The position numbers and the translations under genes are program-made. DNA of 64,000 bases, taken from positions 407,463 through 471,462 of the forward strand of contig ML976672.1 in assembly GCA_010015655.1 (NCBI GenBank). The letters run 5' to 3'. The notes below the pieces were generated by a model, which saw only the letters and a list, made by a program, of their open reading frames with translations, ran no database searches and was not told the origin of the DNA. The DNA is from Bimuria novae-zelandiae CBS 107.79 (Eukaryota; Ascomycota; Dothideomycetes; Pleosporales; Didymosphaeriaceae). Below are positions 60,536 to 64,000 of the stretch, in pieces (the first letter of the stretch is position 1; every line of letters begins with the position of its first letter).

Positions 60536-63500
60536 AAAGCCCTAGTAGACTATAGAGCCGAAGCGAATTTCGTTAGTAGTAATCTAATAAAGTGGTTAGG
60601 GGTTGCGGTGACGATAACAAAAGGCAAACGCTACGTGGCGCTAAACGGACATGACTTGGGCGTTCTAGGCCAGGCGAAGCTCCCCTACACCATCACAGAT
60701 AGTCGCGGTAAAACCAAGAGCGGTAGTTGCCTGTTCATAGTTAGTAACATTAGTGGATTCGACATGGTCCTAGGAATGCCCTGGCTAGCAGAATGGAACC
60801 CTATTATAAACTTCTATGACAAGACTATCCGCTTCGCCTATGGGAAGCGCAAATAGACTAAGATCTCCACTAAATTAGTAGAAGAGTTCGCTGGCACGGC
60901 TAAAGACATAATAAATAACTGTTTTATTATATATGCCACCCTAAAGGACACATTAGGAGGCCCACCTAGGACGCTACCTAAAGAATACTAGGGACGGTGG
61001 GAGGAAGCCTTCTCCGAAGAAGCCGCGAGCATCCTTGCCGACCATGGCCCCCACGAGATAAAGATCGATATCGAGGAAGGCAAGGAAGTGCCTTTTAGAC
61101 TACTCTATAGTCTATTAGAGTCAGAGTCGGCAGTTCTGCGCGACTATATCTAAAAGAACCTTAAATAGGGCTTTATTTAACTATCGCGATCGAGCGCCGG
61201 GGCACTAATCCTTTTTGTAAAGAAAAAGGATAGAGGCCTCCGCCTCTACGTTAACTACAGGGGACTAAATGTAATTATAATAAAGAACTAATACCCACTT
61301 CTCTTAATATAGGAATCCCTTAACTGACTAGGGGATGCCTAGATCTATACTAAACTAGACCTAAGGGACGCCTACCACCGCGTCTAAATTAGGGCAGGAG
61401 ATGAATAGAAGACGGCCTTTTAAATAAGGTATAGATAGTACGAATATATAGTAATGCCTTTTAGCTTAATAAACGCGCCTGCGACCTTCTAAAGCTATAT
61501 TAACGACATACTGTTAGACCTTCTTGACATCTACTATATTATGTACCTCGACGATATCCTTATCTACTCTAAGATAAAGGAGGAACATATCTAGCACGTT
61601 CGGATAGTGCTAGAACGCCTTGTTAAACGCCGGCTATACGCTAAACTGTTTAAATGCGAATTCTACACACGCAAGGTGGGATACCTAGGCTTTATAGTAT
61701 CCCTAGACAGCGTAGAGATAGAGGAGGACCGCGTCGCCTCTATAAAAGATTAGCCTAAACTAAACTTAGTCTAAGCAGTTAGGATCTTCCTTAGCTTTAC
61801 TAACTACTATTAAAGGTTTATAGAAGGATTCTCTTGAGTAGTGGCACCCCTTCACGCCCTAATAAGAAGGCTAGAGGGAGCTACTAAGGGCGAATAGCGA
61901 CAGAGACTTAAGGAATTAGTTATAATAAGCCTACTAAAGCAGGCTAAGGCCTCCTTCTACTAGCTAAAAGAGAGCTTTATGCGAGGGCCCTTGCTAGCCT
62001 ACTTTAACCCTAAAAGACTTTCGAGAGTGGAAACTAACGCTTTAGGTCTCGCGATTTCGGGTATCTTAAGCCAACTACAACTAGATAAACATAGGAAGCT
62101 ACGATAGTATCTAGTTACTTTTTATTTACGCAAGATAAACTAGGCAGAACGAAACTATAACACGCATAATAGTAAGTTACTAGCAATTATTAAAGCTTTT
62201 AAGTATTAGCGACACTACCTAGAGGGTGTTAGCGAGAAAATCGAGCTTTTAACTAATTATGCTAACCTGCAAGGGTTTATGTCTATAAAAGTCCTAACTA
62301 AATAGCAGGTAAGGTGGGCCAAATAGCTCGCGACGTTTAATTTTAAAATTAAACACTATCTAAGAAGAATAAATCCCGCTAACAGACCGTTGCGGAGACC
62401 TAACTACGAGTTAGAGGAGGAAATAAGCTTAGGCGGGATAGGTAGTTCCTAGCAGAGACTTTTTAAGGCCCTATAGCACAAGTTATAGCTAAAAGGCGAC
62501 GCTTTGGACAAAGTAGGCGTGGCAGGCAGCCTATAGCCACCAAAGTAGGCAGAAAGCCCTAGACTAGTGGCAGTAATAAGGGTCGCTAGACCTAGAACGT
62601 TAGTAACTAAGGAGGCGGCGGCAAACGATTTAGCAAGCGCTTACCCTATAGTAGAGCTATTAAAGAGAAATAGCTAGGGGGACGAAACTATAGAACGAAT
62701 CCTCTAGTACCTCTAAGGGCCAGAGATGGCAAAGCTGGAATGGCTAAAGCGCTAGATGATTGGACTGGCTAACCTATTATGGTACGAGAATAGGCTATAC
62801 GTGCCACCTCTAGCGAGGGTACACGTTTTTTAATAATGCCACGATAACCCCCTCGCGGGCTATTTTAGCTTTATTAAGATCTTAGAGCTAGTGCTGCGAA
62901 AGTTCTAGTAGCCTAGTGTCTAATAATACGTAAAGGACTACGTCTAGACCTGTTAAGCGTGCTCTAAGGTAAAACCTATCTAACACGTAACGCACGGCCA
63001 ACTCAATAGCCTATTAGTCCTAAGGGGTATCTAGGAGGATATCGCTATAGACATAGTAATAGATCTACCTAAGAGTAAATCCAGAGCCTATCGTTATAAC
63101 AGTATCTTAGTAGTTATTAACTAGTTTTCTAAGATGGCACACTACATCCCCACGCGAAAGGACCTAAAGGCAGTAGAGCTAGCTAAGGTCTTTAGGAGAG
63201 AGGTTCTGCGCCTATATAGCCCTCTAAAGTTAATAGTTACGGACAAAGGTAGCCTATTTATATTAGCTTATTAGAGCACCTTTACTTAATATTTAGAAAC
63301 TAAGTAACTCTTCTCTACTACCTTCCACCCGCAGACAGACGAACAGACAGAATAATAAAACTAAACGCTTAAATAGTACCTTCGAGTGTTCTATAACTAC
63401 GAACAATCTAATTGGGCGGACCTTCTATCTAAAGCAGAATATTCGTATAACAATAGTATCTATAGCTCTACAGGAGTGTCGCTATTTATTATAGTGTACG

Positions 63501-63890
63501 GCCTAAATCTACTAATAGTAGGCCTGCCCCGAGAAGTACAGCTACGCGGGTTAGTACCTACGGCAAGGGCTAGAGCAACAGTTCTAGCCTAGACTAAGGC
63601 CTAGATAACCCAAGCGATCCTTAGGGCACAGGCGTACTAGGCGACGTGGTATAATAGGAAGCATAAGGCCCAAACCTTTATAGTAGGGGACATGGTATAC
63701 CTCGACGCCCGCAACATACGGTTAACTAGACCTAAAAAGAAACTTGACTACAAGTCCTAGGGTCCCTATAGGGTAAAACAGTAGATTAGTTAACAGGCAT
63801 ATAAGCTAGAGCTGCTAAAGGACTTTAATATTTACTTAGTATTCCATGTATCTCTCCTAAACCAGGTAGCCCTAAAAGGACTACTATAAC
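60536..63890 (+). pseudogene. pol remnant of the fourth element
   Basis: Protease region: an open stretch at 60608-60856 ends SGFDMVLGMPWLAEWNPII, a conserved retropepsin C-terminal block. RT is at about 61190-61830 ([20 protein letters not shown] at 61544-61573). RNase H is at about 61980-62330. Integrase is at about 62810-63600: CHDNPLAGYFSFIK (zinc region), AIDIVIDLPKSKS, then FHPQTDEQTE and an open stretch 63386-63592 with KAEYSYNNSIYSSTGVSLF. A typical GDMVYLDARNIR segment follows at about 63685. Stops prevent a product. Confidence 0.85.
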
Positions 63891-64000
63891 GAGAGCAAAG
63901 CCTGCCTAAGGTTATTATACTATAAGTAGGGGAGGATATATACCTAATTAAAGGAATTAGATCTAGGGTACTCCAGGACGGAGAATGGCTGTATGAAGTT

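Larger units (their letters stand above)
58779..64000 (+). mobile_element. Fourth Ty3/gypsy element, running off the window
   Basis: A possible 5' LTR starts TGTCACGAGTCG at 58779 and may end near 59003 (GAATCGACA); with no second copy in view its length is uncertain. Gag (about 59130-60420), protease, RT, RNase H and integrase follow in Ty3/gypsy order. The sequence is less AT-shifted than the other elements but still has many TAG/TAA codons. The 3' part, probably including a chromodomain and the 3' LTR, lies beyond 64000. Confidence 0.85.

Overview
The window is filamentous-fungal nuclear DNA (Ascomycota, Pezizomycotina; most likely a dothideomycete, though no species can be named). Evidence: short GT-AG introns of about 50-130 nt with CTAAC-type branch points, typical fungal orthologues (a CRO1/UNC-45 chaperone, a Cdc11/Nud1 scaffold, an IP6 kinase, Sen54), and a two-compartment base composition. 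A GC-balanced gene island at about 12.1-39.3 kb sits between very AT-rich, stop-riddled transposon graveyards. The damage is almost all C-to-T and G-to-A. It is seen directly between the two LTRs of one element and is the signature of repeat-induced point mutation (RIP).

Left repeat block (1-12.1 kb). A solo LTR (31-270) is followed by a complete Ty3/gypsy chromovirus (1174-11560) with 473-bp LTRs and a TAATT target duplication. A 3.2-kb Mutator-like (MULE) transposon (8008-11226) is inserted in its 3' LTR with a 10-bp duplication. Removing the MULE and one copy of that duplication restores an LTR of exactly 473 bp.

Gene island. A secreted GH105 glycosidase gene (12426-13580, -) is isolated from the rest by a pogo/Fot-like transposon (13966-16582) that itself carries a solo LTR (14687-15126). 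Then come a CRO1/She4/UNC-45 myosin chaperone (-), a Cdc11/Nud1 LRR scaffold (-), a divergently transcribed disordered protein of unknown role (+), a KCS1-type inositol hexakisphosphate kinase (+), Sen54 of the tRNA-splicing endonuclease (+) and a short-chain dehydrogenase (+). At the right edge are a 78-codon two-exon gene (-), a damaged paralogue beside it, and a 2-oxoglutarate oxygenase pseudogene split by a 2.4-kb hAT element (39282-41680).

Right repeat block (39.3-64 kb). This is entirely transposon-derived: the hAT element, pogo-like fragments, a second chromovirus (about 42.6-48.7 kb, +), a pogo-like copy (48.7-50.4 kb, -), an LTR+gag fragment (50.46-52.18 kb, -), a third chromovirus in inverted orientation (52.2-56.85 kb, -), a 3' LTR with a 53-bp minisatellite plus its polypurine tract and a coiled-coil ORF (57.26-58.4 kb), and a further chromovirus-like element that runs off the window (58.78-64.0 kb, +).

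Most interesting threads: a recurring Cys-rich/coiled-coil ORF lying antisense between pol and the 3' LTR in at least two and probably three elements; an LTR family with a fixed promoter-proximal half and interchangeable distal halves; a shared CAGTCACGTGA-type box in the termini of unrelated elements; and the small two-exon gene pair. I found no CRISPR array, rRNA or tRNA gene that I could support.
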